Source: Corallococcus silvisoli
GTDB lineage: Bacteria > Myxococcota > Myxococcia > Myxococcales > Myxococcaceae
Reading direction: 5' to 3'
Length of the DNA: 64,000 nt
Assembly (NCBI RefSeq): GCF_009909145.1
Contig: NZ_JAAAPJ010000012.1
Location: 278,308 to 342,307, forward strand
Position numbers and translations under genes: made by a program. The notes under the pieces were generated by a model. That model searched no databases. It worked only from the letters and a program-made list of their open reading frames with translations, and was not told where the DNA came from. Positions within the stretch are counted from its first letter, which is position 1. Each line of letters starts with the position of its first letter. This document shows positions 15,870 through 25,662 of the stretch, one piece after another.

Positions 15870-17147
15870 GTGAAGAAGGAGCACCACGTCAACCTGTCCT
15901 GCTCGTTCTGCGGCAAGTCGCAGCGCGAGGTCCGGAAGCTTATCGCCGGGCCCACGGTCTACATCTGCGACGAGTGCATCAAGCTGTGTAACGACATCAT
16001 CGCGGACGAGAACGAACGCGAGGAGGGCAAGCCGCAGGTCAGCCTGCCCACGCCGCTGGAGATCAAGGCGTTCCTCGACGACTACGTCATCGGTCAGGAC
16101 CAGGCGAAGAAGGTCCTCTCGGTCGCGGTCTACAACCACTACAAGCGCATCTACCAGAAGAAGCCGACCTCCCGGCCGCGCCCCGGCGTGAAGAGCCCCG
16201 GCGGCGAGGACGTGGAGCTGCAGAAGAGCAACATCCTGCTCATCGGCCCCACCGGCTCTGGCAAGACGCTGCTCGCGCAGTCCCTGGCGCGCTTCCTCAA
16301 CGTCCCCTTCACCATCGCGGACGCCACCAGCCTCACCGAGGCCGGCTACGTGGGTGAGGACGTCGAGAACATCATCCAGAACCTCCTCCACAACGCCGAC
16401 TACGACGTGGAGAAGGCGGCGCGCGGCATCGTCTACATCGACGAAATCGACAAGATCGCCCGCAAGGGTGACATGCCCAGCGCCACCCGCGACGTGGGCG
16501 GCGAGGGCGTGCAGCAGGCGCTCTTGAAGATCATCGAAGGCACTCGCGCCAACGTCACGCCGCGCGGCGGCAAGAAGTACAACCAGCAGGAGTACGTCCA
16601 GGTCGACACGACCAACATCCTCTTCATCTGCGGCGGTGCCTTCCACGGCATCGACGGCGTGATCAAGCGCCGCGTGGGGGAGAAGGGCCTGGGCTTCGGC
16701 GCGAAGATCACCCACAAGGAAGAGCGCAGCGTGGGTGAGCTGCTGGCGATGACGGAGCCGGAAGACCTGATGAAGTTCGGGATGATCCCGGAGTTCATCG
16801 GCCGTCTGCCGATGATCGCCACGCTCAACGACCTGAAGGAGGATGACCTCGTCACCATCCTCACGATCCCGAAGAACGCCCTGGTGAAGCAGTACCAGAA
16901 GATGTTCGAGATCGAGAAGGTGAAGCTCACCTTCACCAAGGAAGCGCTGCGCGCCATCGCCCGCGAGGCGATGCGCCGTCACTCCGGAGCGCGCGGCCTG
17001 CGCGCCATCATGGAGGACGCGATGCTGGAGATCATGTACGACGTGCCGTTCCGCGAGGGCGTCAAGGAGTGCAAGATCACCGAACAGGTGATCACCAAGC
17101 ACGAGCCCCCGCAGATCGTCATGGAGAAGGAAAAGAAGACCGCCTGA
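15870..17147 (+). CDS. clpX: ClpX, ATP-binding unfoldase of the ClpXP protease
   Basis: This hexameric AAA+ unfoldase feeds substrates to ClpP. The 425-aa chain has the N-terminal C4 zinc domain (CSFCGKSQREV and ICDECIKLC), Walker A GPTGSGKT, Walker B IVYIDEIDKIA, the pore loop GYVGED, sensor motifs, the RRVGEKGLGFGAKI segment of the ClpP-contact region, and the C-terminal HSGARGLRAIMEDAM. The GTG at 15870 follows GGAGG by five bases and places the zinc domain correctly; longer upstream frame is not family-like. No clpP or lon adjoins it here. It converges on the Hsp70-like gene through a strong hairpin. Confidence 0.96.
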   Translation: MKKEHHVNLSCSFCGKSQREVRKLIAGPTVYICDECIKLCNDIIADENEREEGKPQVSLPTPLEIKAFLDDYVIGQDQAKKVLSVAVYNHYKRIYQKKPTSRPRPGVKSPGGEDVELQKSNILLIGPTGSGKTLLAQSLARFLNVPFTIADATSLTEAGYVGEDVENIIQNLLHNADYDVEKAARGIVYIDEIDKIARKGDMPSATRDVGGEGVQQALLKIIEGTRANVTPRGGKKYNQQEYVQVDTTNILFICGGAFHGIDGVIKRRVGEKGLGFGAKITHKEERSVGELLAMTEPEDLMKFGMIPEFIGRLPMIATLNDLKEDDLVTILTIPKNALVKQYQKMFEIEKVKLTFTKEALRAIAREAMRRHSGARGLRAIMEDAMLEIMYDVPFREGVKECKITEQVITKHEPPQIVMEKEKKTA

Positions 17148-17177
17148 GGTTTCCCCCGGCGGTCCGTTGTCCCCACC

Positions 17178-17220
17178 CGGCGCCCCTCGCCTCCAGCAGG
17201 CAGGGGCGCCGCGGTGTTTC
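17178..17220. terminator. Bidirectional hairpin between clpX and the Hsp70-like gene
   Basis: A perfect 10-bp stem, CGGCGCCCCT (17178-17187) with AGGGGCGCCG (17202-17211), is extended by GCC/GGC across one bulged base with a seven-nt loop. A short T-rich stretch (GGTGTTTCT) follows on the plus strand. It lies between two convergent genes and probably ends both transcripts, mainly that of clpX. Confidence 0.6.
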
Positions 17221-18740
17221 TAGCTCTGGGTGACGCGCACCGTGGTCTTCATCTCGCGGCCGGTGCCGGGGTCCTTCGCGCGCATGGTGAGGATGCCCTC
17301 CACGCTCACGTCGAAGATGATCTCCACGTTCACCGTGCCGGCCTTCGCGGGGACGATGCCGGAGAAGGTGAACTCCCCTAGCAGGTCGTTGCGCGCCACC
17401 GCGTCGTGGTCGCCCTGGTAGATGCGCATGGCGAGCTCGGTCTGGTTGTCGATGCTCGTCGTGGCCAGCAGCTGCTTGGCGTTGGGGATGGACGCGTTGC
17501 GCGGGAAGACGACGTGGAAGCCGCCGTCGCCGCGCTCCAGGCCGATGGCCATGGGGATCACGTCCAGCAGCTGGATGCGCAGGTTGGTGTCGTCCTGGAG
17601 CGAGTGCGCGTAGAGCGCGGCGCCAATGGCCACGGCCTCGTCCGGGTGGACGCCCTTGCTGGGCGGCTTGCCGAAGAACTTGGTGAGCCGGTCCTGCACG
17701 ACGGGCATGCGTGTCTGGCCGCCCACCAGCATCACCTCGTCGATGTCCTTGGTGGACAGCCCCGAGTCCACCAGCACGCGCGCCACCATCTGGAGGGTGC
17801 GGTCCACCAGCTGGTTGGTCAGCTGCTCCAGCATCTTGCGCGTGAACTTCATCTCGATGTTCAACGGCTGGCCCTGCGCCGTCATCGTGATGAAGGGGAT
17901 GTTGAAGGGCACCTCCTCGCGCGCGGACAGGTCGATCTTGGTGCGCTCGGCCAGGTCCTTGATGCGCTGCATGGCCACCGGATCCGTGGCCAGGTCGATG
18001 CCCGTCTTGGCCGCGAAGTCCTTGAGGACGTGGTGGATGATGGCGTTGTCGAAGTCGATGCCGCCCAGGAACACGTCACCGCCGGTGGACTTCACCTCGA
18101 AGACGCGGTCGCGGATCTCGATGATGGAGACGTCGAAGGTGCCGCCGCCCAGGTCGTAGATGACGACCTTCTCCGCCAGCCCCTTGCCCACGCCGTAGGC
18201 GAGCGCCGCCGCGGTGGGCTCGTTGATGATCCGCACCACCTCCAGGTCGATGAGCTTGCCGGCATCCTTCACCGACTGGCGCTGCCGGTCGTTGAAGTAC
18301 GCGGGCACCGTCACCACCGCGCGCTTGATGGGCATCTTCAGGTAGTTGGAGGCGACCTCGCGGATCTTCCCCAGGATCTTGGCGCTGATCTCCTGGAGGG
18401 TGAACTCCTTCTTGCCCACGTCCAGGGTGACGTCGTTCTTCGCGCCGGGGCGCATGTTGTACGCCACGACCTTCTTCATCGTGTCGACGACTTCGCTGCC
18501 GAAGGTGCGTCCGACGAGGCGCTTGGCGCCGTAGACGGTGTTGCGCGGGTTGAGCTGCCACTGGCGCTTCGCCTCGAAACCGATGAGCTCATTGCCCTTG
18601 TCATCGATGGCGAAGATGGAGGGGATGGTGTACTCGCCGCCCTTGTAGGGGATGAGCTTGACGTTCCCGCTGTCCTCGACGATCGCCGCGCACGAGTTCG
18701 TCGTGCCGAGGTCGATGCCGATGATGGGCTCCTTGTGCAT
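17220..18740 (-). CDS. Lidless Hsp70 (DnaK-like) chaperone
   Basis: This 506-aa Hsp70 has a complete ATPase domain: GIDLGTTNSCAAIV at the N-terminus, VVTVPAYFNDRQRQSVKDAG, NEPTAAALAYG, YDLGGGTFDVSII and VGGQTRMPVVQ. A beta-sandwich substrate domain follows (about 385-506) and ends at EMKTTVRVTQS. The alpha-helical lid and C-terminal tail of DnaK (about 100-130 residues) are absent. Such short forms bind clients without a closing lid. The start at 18740 gives the canonical MHKEPIIGIDLG; the frame is open upstream. It is transcribed away from the PrkA-like gene. No DnaJ or GrpE gene adjoins. Confidence 0.9.
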   Translation of the reverse strand: MHKEPIIGIDLGTTNSCAAIVEDSGNVKLIPYKGGEYTIPSIFAIDDKGNELIGFEAKRQWQLNPRNTVYGAKRLVGRTFGSEVVDTMKKVVAYNMRPGAKNDVTLDVGKKEFTLQEISAKILGKIREVASNYLKMPIKRAVVTVPAYFNDRQRQSVKDAGKLIDLEVVRIINEPTAAALAYGVGKGLAEKVVIYDLGGGTFDVSIIEIRDRVFEVKSTGGDVFLGGIDFDNAIIHHVLKDFAAKTGIDLATDPVAMQRIKDLAERTKIDLSAREEVPFNIPFITMTAQGQPLNIEMKFTRKMLEQLTNQLVDRTLQMVARVLVDSGLSTKDIDEVMLVGGQTRMPVVQDRLTKFFGKPPSKGVHPDEAVAIGAALYAHSLQDDTNLRIQLLDVIPMAIGLERGDGGFHVVFPRNASIPNAKQLLATTSIDNQTELAMRIYQGDHDAVARNDLLGEFTFSGIVPAKAGTVNVEIIFDVSVEGILTMRAKDPGTGREMKTTVRVTQS

Positions 18741-19066
18741 CCGTGTGGGCTCCGGGTGAGGCGTTGCGGCTAGAAGGTGAGGCTTCCCGGCACCGTATCT
18801 CACCCGTCCCGGGTGCGCGAATCGCCAGCCATCCGTCATCCGACGGACGACACCTTGCCCCCTCCCGCCGCCGGACGCCCGTCTGGCAGGGTGGGACACG
18901 GCCAGCGCCAAGCGCGCGGCCCCCAACACACCGGCCCCGGGAGAGGGGGCGCTCGCTTTACATCCCGGGGGCCGGGAACGAAGGTCTTCCCCTGGGGTTC
19001 ACATGCGACGGCGCAGGGCCGTGGCTACATCCGAGGGATTCACTCACCTACCAGAGGGGAGCCGCC
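18741..19066. other. Divergent 326-bp region between Hsp70-like and PrkA-like genes
   Basis: This holds no gene I can support, although frames remain open through it on both strands. It must carry promoters in both directions. The only clear structure is a long inverted repeat (18931-18975), described separately. I see no good sigma70 or sigma54 element. Confidence 0.4.
18931..18975. repeat. Inverted repeat in the Hsp70/PrkA divergent region
   Basis: CCGGCCCCGGGA (18931-18942) and TCCCGGGGGCCGG (18963-18975) are complementary apart from one bulged base, with a 20-nt spacer. It lies 92 bp before the PrkA-like start. It could be an operator for a dimeric regulator or a transcript hairpin. Confidence 0.45.
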
Positions 19067-21322
19067 GTGGAAGCGAAGGGCTATCTGCAGGAGGTGGGCG
19101 CGCAGGTCAGCGCCGACTTCGTCAAGAACCGGTCCATCCTGTCCTTCGAGGAGTACCTGTCGCTCTTCTTCGCGGACCCGAGAGGGCAGTCACGCAACGC
19201 GGCGCAGTATCTGCGGGACGTGATGGACCACTACGGCACGGAGCAGGTGCCACACCCCACGGGCACCATCCGGCGCTTCAAGGTCTTCGACGCGCCGTCC
19301 ACGGACCACGACGGACGGGTCGCCGGGCAGGAGGAGGTGCAGAACGCCCTCTACCGCCTGCTGGGAAACTTCGTGCGCGCCGGCCGCATCAACAAGCTGA
19401 TCATGCTGCACGGCCCCAACGGCAGCGCGAAGTCCAGCCTGGTGAACGCGCTGAAGCTGGGCATGGAGGACTACTCCCGCCAGCCGCAGGGCGCGCTGTA
19501 CCGCATCGCCTGGGTGTTCCCGTCGGAGAAGCTGATCAAGGGCTCCATCGGCTTCGGCGAGCGCCCGGGTGCGCAGTCCGGCGACGGGGAGCTCACCTCG
19601 TACGCCCACCTGGACGCGGAGGCCCTGGACCTGCGCATGCCGTGCGAGCTGCGCGACCACCCGCTGTTCGCGGTCCCCCCTTCAGAGCGCAGGGGCCTGC
19701 TGGAGGGCGCGCTCAAGAAGAAGGGCCTGGGCACCGGCGACGGGGCGACGGGGGACTTCCTCCTGTCCGACTACGTGCGCGACGGCGAGCTGTGCGCCAA
19801 GTGCCGCCGCATCTACACCGCGCTGCTCAACGCCTACGGCGGGGACTACCTCAAGGTCCTGAGGCACGTGCAGGTGGAGCGCTTCTACGTGTCGCGCCGC
19901 TACCAGGTGGGGACGGTGACGGTGGAGCCCCAGATGAGCGTGGACGCCGCCGCGCAGCAGATCTCCGCGGACCGCACGCAGCTCAACCTGCCCGCGGCCC
20001 TGCACAGCACGGTGCTCTTCGAGCCGCACGGCCCGCTGGTGCACGCCAACCGGGGCCTCATCGAATACGCGGACCTGCTCAAGCGCCCGCTGGAGGCCTT
20101 CAAGTACCTGCTGGGCTTCAGTGAGACCAGCGAGGTTCCCCTGGAGCCGTTCGTGCTCCAGCTGGACGAGGTGCTCATCGCGTCCTCCAACGAGAAGCAC
20201 CTGTCCGCTTTCAAGGAGCTGCCGGACTTCGCCTCGTTCAAGGGCCGCATCGAGCTGGTGCGCGTGCCGTACCTGCGCCGCTACAAGGTCGAGCAGGAGA
20301 TCTACGACGCGCAGATCACCGGCACCAGCGTGGGCAAGCACGTCGCGCCCCACGCGACGGAGGTGGCCGCGATGTGGGCGGTGCTCACGCGCCTGAAGAA
20401 GCCCATCCCGGACCGCTACCCGGCCAACGTGAAGCCGCTGGTGGATCAGGTGGCCCCGGCGGAGAAGCTGCACCTGTACCAGGAGGGCGGGGCGCCCGGG
20501 CGGCTGTCGTCCACGAACACCAAGGAGCTGCTCAAGCTGCGCGAGGAGATGTACGAGGAGTCGGACGCGTACCCCAACTACGAGGGCCGCTCCGGCGCGA
20601 GCGCGAGGGAGATCAAGACCGCGCTCTTCAACGCCGCGCAGAACCCGGACTACAAGTGCCTGCACGCGCTGGCCGTGCTGGAGGAGCTGCATGCGCTCTG
20701 CAAGGACAAGAGCGTCTACGAGTTCCTCCTCCAGGAGGTGATGGACGGCTACCACGACCACGAGACGTTCGTGCGGGTGGTGGAGACCGAGTACCTGGAC
20801 CGGGTGGACTCGGAGGTGCGCGACTCCATGGGGCTGGTGTCGGAGGGCCAGTACCGGGAGCTGGTGGAGCGCTACATCCAGAGCGTCAGCCACTGGGTGC
20901 GCGGGGAGAAGATGCGCAACCGCGTGACGGGCGAGTCGGAGAAGCCGGACGAGGCGCGCATGGCGGAGGTGGAGGCCATCGTGATGCCGCAGGGCGAGGC
21001 GCCCGCGGACTTCCGCCGGGGCCTCATCGCGTCCATCGGCGCGCACCGGCTGGACAACCCGGACGGCGCCATGGACTACCCGCGCATCTTCCCGGACATG
21101 TTCAAGCGCCTGCGCGACCACTACTTCGAGGAGCGCAAGCGCGTGCTGCGCAAGAACAAGGAGAACATCCTCAAGTACCTCTCCGAGGACCGCAACCAGC
21201 TCTCCGCGCGCGAGCAGTCCCAGGTGCAGGACACGCTGAAGACGATGGCGGAGCGCTACGGCTACTGCGAGTTCTGCGCGAAGGACGCCATCCTGTTCCT
21301 CATGCGTCAGCGCTACACCTGA
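19067..21322 (+). CDS. PrkA-family serine protein kinase (AAA-PrkA)
   Basis: This 751-aa protein belongs to the PrkA/YeaG group, stress- and development-linked proteins with an AAA ATPase part and a C-terminal kinase-like part. Visible features are a P-loop variant HGPNGSAKSSL (about residue 110), ADLLKRPLEAFKYLLGFSE, the Walker-B-like FVLQLDEVLIASSNEKHL, a C-x2-C in GELCAKCRRIYTALL, and the typical PrkA C-terminus with YNYEGR-like segment, PRIFPDMFKRLRDHYFEERK and a final CEFCAKDAILFLMRQ. It is about 100 aa longer than PrkA of Bacillus or YeaG. The GTG at 19067 is preceded by GAGGGGAG. It is divergent from the Hsp70-like gene. Confidence 0.82.
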   Translation: MEAKGYLQEVGAQVSADFVKNRSILSFEEYLSLFFADPRGQSRNAAQYLRDVMDHYGTEQVPHPTGTIRRFKVFDAPSTDHDGRVAGQEEVQNALYRLLGNFVRAGRINKLIMLHGPNGSAKSSLVNALKLGMEDYSRQPQGALYRIAWVFPSEKLIKGSIGFGERPGAQSGDGELTSYAHLDAEALDLRMPCELRDHPLFAVPPSERRGLLEGALKKKGLGTGDGATGDFLLSDYVRDGELCAKCRRIYTALLNAYGGDYLKVLRHVQVERFYVSRRYQVGTVTVEPQMSVDAAAQQISADRTQLNLPAALHSTVLFEPHGPLVHANRGLIEYADLLKRPLEAFKYLLGFSETSEVPLEPFVLQLDEVLIASSNEKHLSAFKELPDFASFKGRIELVRVPYLRRYKVEQEIYDAQITGTSVGKHVAPHATEVAAMWAVLTRLKKPIPDRYPANVKPLVDQVAPAEKLHLYQEGGAPGRLSSTNTKELLKLREEMYEESDAYPNYEGRSGASAREIKTALFNAAQNPDYKCLHALAVLEELHALCKDKSVYEFLLQEVMDGYHDHETFVRVVETEYLDRVDSEVRDSMGLVSEGQYRELVERYIQSVSHWVRGEKMRNRVTGESEKPDEARMAEVEAIVMPQGEAPADFRRGLIASIGAHRLDNPDGAMDYPRIFPDMFKRLRDHYFEERKRVLRKNKENILKYLSEDRNQLSAREQSQVQDTLKTMAERYGYCEFCAKDAILFLMRQRYT

Positions 21323-21466
21323 CGGCCGCGCCGGGCAGGCACTGGAAGCCGATGCCTGCCCGCCTGCTTTCAAAGCCGGGCCGGGGCTCGGGATGATGGG
21401 GCGTCGCACCAAGTCGCGCGTGTGTCGTCGTCTCGCGTCCCTCCTCTTCTTGCGCCTGGAGTGTTG

Positions 21467-22357
21467 ATGAACCGGTTGTTGTCGGGCACGCCCCTGCTGT
21501 GGGCCCTCGTGTCGTGCGCCAGTGCCCCGTCGCCGTCCGTCGAAGCCCCCTCGGCCGCGGCGCCTCCGCGGGCCCCGCCGCGGGTGGAGCGGGCGCTCGC
21601 GAGGTCCGAGCCCACGCCGCGGCCGACGCGCAAGGCGATGGTGCGGCGCATCCTCCCGCTCAACGTGCGGCTGGTGACGACGGTTGGCGGCAAGGTGCGC
21701 AGCTCGGCGTCGGGCGTCGTCATCGGGACGGAGGCCGGGGCGTCGGGGCCCGTCAGCTACGTGCTCACCAACGCGCACGCGGTGGAGCAGGGCGACCTGG
21801 AGAACCCCGTGCTCAAGGCCGTGATGGATCTCCGCGCGGAGACGCACGAGTACGCCGCGGAGGTGGTGGCCACGGGGGAGGTCCCGGACCTGGATCTGGC
21901 GCTCTTGCGCGTGCCGGGCGTGACGTGGCCCGCGGCGGAGCTGGCCGGGGACGATGAGCTGGAGCCCGGCGAGGACGTGGTGGTGGCGGCGTCCCCCTAC
22001 GGCCGCGCGCTGTCCATCTCCGGGGGCATGGTGTCCCAGGTGGAGTGGGACCCTCGGACGAAGCTCCCACGCATGCTGAAGACGGACGCGCCCATTGGTT
22101 ATGGGGCCTCTGGCGGCGGCATCTTCAGCCTGGAGACGGGGCGGCTGCTCGCCATCGTGGAGGGCTACCGCACCGCGAAGGTGGATTTCGAGGTGGCCAC
22201 CCAGAACTACAGCTTCGACGTCCCCATGCCCGGCGAGACGTTCGCCGCGCCCAGCGCCAAGGTGCGCGGCTTCCTCCAGGCCAAGGGCTTCGGCTGGCTG
22301 CTGGAGCGCGCGGCCGACGCGGAGGGTGCGGGAGCGCGGAAGACCGCGAGTCGCTGA
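21467..22357 (+). CDS. Lipoprotein trypsin-like serine protease
   Basis: This is an S1-type (DegP-like fold) protease of 296 aa, exported and lipidated: signal MNRLLSGTPLLWALVSC with the lipobox Cys at 17. The mature N-terminus is Ala/Pro-rich. Catalytic triad candidates are His in LTNAHAVEQG, Asp in DLDLALLRVPG and Ser in GYGASGGGIF. There is no PDZ domain. The GASGGG version of the usual GNSGGP loop is common in periplasmic HtrA-like enzymes. The ATG at 21467 follows GGAG by five bases. Role probably in cell-surface proteolysis. Confidence 0.82.
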   Translation: MNRLLSGTPLLWALVSCASAPSPSVEAPSAAAPPRAPPRVERALARSEPTPRPTRKAMVRRILPLNVRLVTTVGGKVRSSASGVVIGTEAGASGPVSYVLTNAHAVEQGDLENPVLKAVMDLRAETHEYAAEVVATGEVPDLDLALLRVPGVTWPAAELAGDDELEPGEDVVVAASPYGRALSISGGMVSQVEWDPRTKLPRMLKTDAPIGYGASGGGIFSLETGRLLAIVEGYRTAKVDFEVATQNYSFDVPMPGETFAAPSAKVRGFLQAKGFGWLLERAADAEGAGARKTASR

Positions 22358-22380
22358 GCCTCCGGGGGCTTTTCCGTTTA
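22357..22380 (+). terminator. Weak terminator-like element after the protease gene
   Basis: AGCC (22357-22360) and GGCT (22367-22370) form a short GC stem, immediately followed by TTTTCCGTTT. The stem is short and starts at the stop codon itself, so this is a weak candidate. Confidence 0.3.
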
Positions 22381-22441
22381 GTTGGTCCGGACTTGAAGCG
22401 GCGTTAGAGCTGCGGGCTCATCCTCCGGAGGTTTCACGCGC

Positions 22442-22909
22442 ATGTCCGCTCGGGGCAATTGGGATCAGTACTTCATGGACATCGCCCTGCAGGTGGCCAC
22501 CCGCGCCACCTGCGACAGGAAGCACGTGGGCGCCGTGCTGGTGCGCGACAAGACCATCCTGTCCACCGGCTACAACGGCGCCATCCGCGGCCTGCCCCAC
22601 TGCGACGAGGTGGGCCACATGATGGAGAACGGCCACTGCGTGGCCACCGTCCACGCGGAGGCCAACGCCATCATCCAGGCGGCGAAGAACGGCGTCCGCA
22701 TCGACGGGGCGACCATCTACACCACCGCCAGCCCCTGCTGGCCGTGCTTCAAGCTGATCGCCAACAGCGGCTGCACCCGCATCGTCTTTGGCGAGTTCTA
22801 CCGGGATCCGCGCATCTTCGAGTACGCGGCCCGCCTGGGCCTCCAGCTCGTCGGCCTGGGGGCCGCCGCGCAGCCGCCAGCCGCTCCCGCCAGCGGTACC
22901 GGCACCTGA
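22442..22909 (+). CDS. dCMP deaminase (ComEB-like)
   Basis: This zinc-dependent cytidine deaminase-fold enzyme of 155 aa converts dCMP to dUMP for dTMP synthesis. The zinc site is TVHAEANAIIQAA (His and the catalytic Glu) with SPCWPCFKLI (the two Cys). Early motifs YFMDIALQVATRATC and RKHVGAVLV match ComEB/DCTD. Additional Cys and His in HCDEVGHMMENGHC fit the second, structural zinc site of the family. CGGAGG lies about ten bases before the ATG. The tail is Ala/Pro-rich. Confidence 0.9.
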   Translation: MSARGNWDQYFMDIALQVATRATCDRKHVGAVLVRDKTILSTGYNGAIRGLPHCDEVGHMMENGHCVATVHAEANAIIQAAKNGVRIDGATIYTTASPCWPCFKLIANSGCTRIVFGEFYRDPRIFEYAARLGLQLVGLGAAAQPPAAPASGTGT

Positions 22910-22922
22910 AGCCGAACGCGAT

Positions 22923-22947
22923 GTCCAGGGGTGGACAGACCCTGGAC
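22923..22947 (+). terminator. Hairpin after the dCMP deaminase gene
   Basis: A perfect 8-bp stem, GTCCAGGG (22923-22930) with CCCTGGAC (22940-22947), has a nine-nt loop and begins 13 bases after the stop. There is no T-run. It is probably a 3'-end structure or a Rho-assisted terminator. Confidence 0.4.
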
Positions 22948-23061
22948 GCGCGGATCGCCTGGTCCCGGGTCGACGTTGGTTGAGTGACACTTGCGAGGCC
23001 ACGTAAGTGGTTGTCTCTACACGGGAATTCTAGAACTCCGGCAAGAATTACCGCCCCAGGG

Positions 23062-23090
23062 TTGACGATCCCAGGGGTGCTCCCTAAATC
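23062..23090 (+). promoter_or_regulatory. Possible sigma70-like promoter of the kinase-like gene
   Basis: TTGACG (23062-23067), then 17 bp, then TAAATC (23085-23090). The -35 is five of six; the -10 is poor at three of six. It lies 58 bp before the gene at 23148. The rest of the 238-bp gap (22910-23147) shows only the hairpin described above. Confidence 0.4.
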
Positions 23091-23147
23091 CTGACTTCGG
23101 CAGGGCGGCGGCGGGGGTGGGGCGACGGAAATTCCTAGGAGTTCCAG

Positions 23148-23828
23148 GTGGTTAGCTCATCAGCGATGGCCAGCAGTGTGCCTTCTGTCCAGGAAGTGTC
23201 GGACCCCGTGGTGGGCGCGGCCCGCTACGACGCCGTACCGCCGTTGATGGACAGCCTGCTGCACGACGTTCGCAACCCGCTCAACGCGCTGGCCATCCAC
23301 CTGGAGGTCCTCTCCGAGAAGCTCAAGGGCGACTCCGGTCAGGTGCCCGCGACGCAGGAGAAGAACCTCAAGGCCATGCGCGAGCAGATCGCGCGCGTGG
23401 ACAGCCTGCTGAAGCTCTTCTCGGACTTCATCGTGTTTCGCGGGGCGGGCCCTTCCGGGGACGCGCCGCTGTCGGACGCCACCGCCAAGGCCCTGGACGT
23501 GCTGGGCCACGAGAGCCGCCGGCGCCGGGTGCAGGTGCAGCGGGTCCTCGAACCGGACGTGCAGGCGCGTCTGGAGGACACCACCGAGCTGGGCTTCTTC
23601 GTGGTGCAGGTGCTGATGCGCGCCTTCAACCGCGCGGATCCGGGCGGCACCGTGGTCGTGGCGGTTCGCGCGGAGGGCCCCCACGCCGTCCTGGAGGTGG
23701 AGGACGGCTCCCCGGCGCCCGAGCAGGCCACCGACACGGTGGCCGCGCTGACGCTCCGCGCGGCCCAGCTGGGCATCCAGTTCACCGTCCGGGCGGGCTC
23801 CTGCCGCCTGGTCTTCCCGCGCGCCTGA
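23148..23828 (+). CDS. Histidine-kinase-like protein with H-box but no clear ATP-binding motifs
   Basis: This 226-aa cytosolic protein has a HisKA-like H-box, SLLHDVRNPLNALAIHLEVL (about residues 37-56), and a following coiled-coil helix (EKNLKAMREQIARVDSLLKL). The C-terminal half has HATPase-like strands (TVVVAVRAEGPHAVLEVEDG, SCRLVFPRA), but the N-box is not apparent and the G-box is only a remnant (EDGSPAPEQAT). It may be a phosphotransfer or phosphatase protein, or a degenerate kinase. It lies 68 bp before a sigma54 activator with a receiver domain, its probable partner. Confidence 0.7.
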   Translation: MVSSSAMASSVPSVQEVSDPVVGAARYDAVPPLMDSLLHDVRNPLNALAIHLEVLSEKLKGDSGQVPATQEKNLKAMREQIARVDSLLKLFSDFIVFRGAGPSGDAPLSDATAKALDVLGHESRRRRVQVQRVLEPDVQARLEDTTELGFFVVQVLMRAFNRADPGGTVVVAVRAEGPHAVLEVEDGSPAPEQATDTVAALTLRAAQLGIQFTVRAGSCRLVFPRA

Positions 23829-23896
23829 TTCCCCCGTCGGGCGCTGACGCTCTTCTCGCGGCTTCATCACGCTTCATCGCAGTGGAGGTTTTCACC

Positions 23897-25336
<1,440 letters not shown>

Positions 25337-25662
25337 TCGGACCCAGGGTGGGCCAACGTCTACCGTCCGCTGACCTGTCAGGTAGGTGGACGGCCCGGGA
25401 TTCCGGACCCCTGGCGGGGCTCCCGCAAGGGCCCGGGCGAGGCCTTCGGGGGCGGTTTAAATGGGTGGGGGAGGTCTCGAAAACCCCTGTCAATTCTTGA
25501 CTTTTCACCCCTGGACGGGGGATCCTCCGGAACTCTCCCACCCGTTGGTGAGGGCCCGGCCGGTACGTTTCATATCGGGCCACTTCCGCCCCCACGGGCG
25601 CGGTCGTCCGACGTGAGTGATCTGGGGTGCCGCCGGGGGGGCACAAGGAAGGCCACAACGCA
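25337..25662. other. 326-bp intergenic region before the ArsA-like gene
   Basis: I see no supportable gene here. It contains the palindrome ACCTGTCAGGT (25373-25383), an interrupted palindrome GTCAA-N3-TTGAC (25489-25501), and three copies of ACCCCTG. A pair TTGGTG (about 25545) and TTTCAT 17 bp later could be a weak promoter, but it matches the consensus poorly. Confidence 0.35.
25489..25501. repeat. Interrupted palindrome GTCAA-TTC-TTGAC
   Basis: A perfect 5+3+5 inverted repeat in the promoter region of the ArsA-like gene; its right arm includes TTGAC, so it could overlap a -35 element (TTGACT). It is flanked on both sides by ACCCCTG. It may be an operator. Confidence 0.35.

Noticed and set aside
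13157..15955. A 932-codon minus-strand open frame covering truA and beyond
   Set aside because: Only the part up to 14017 is TruA. The rest is the mirror of the GYF/AgmX, hypothetical and clpX-leader sequences, with Arg/Leu/His-rich low-complexity composition typical of antisense frames at this GC content.
22382..22400. Sigma54 -24/-12 element before the dCMP deaminase gene
   Set aside because: TTGGTCC and TTGAA are present, but the GG-to-GC spacing and the TTGC box do not fit.
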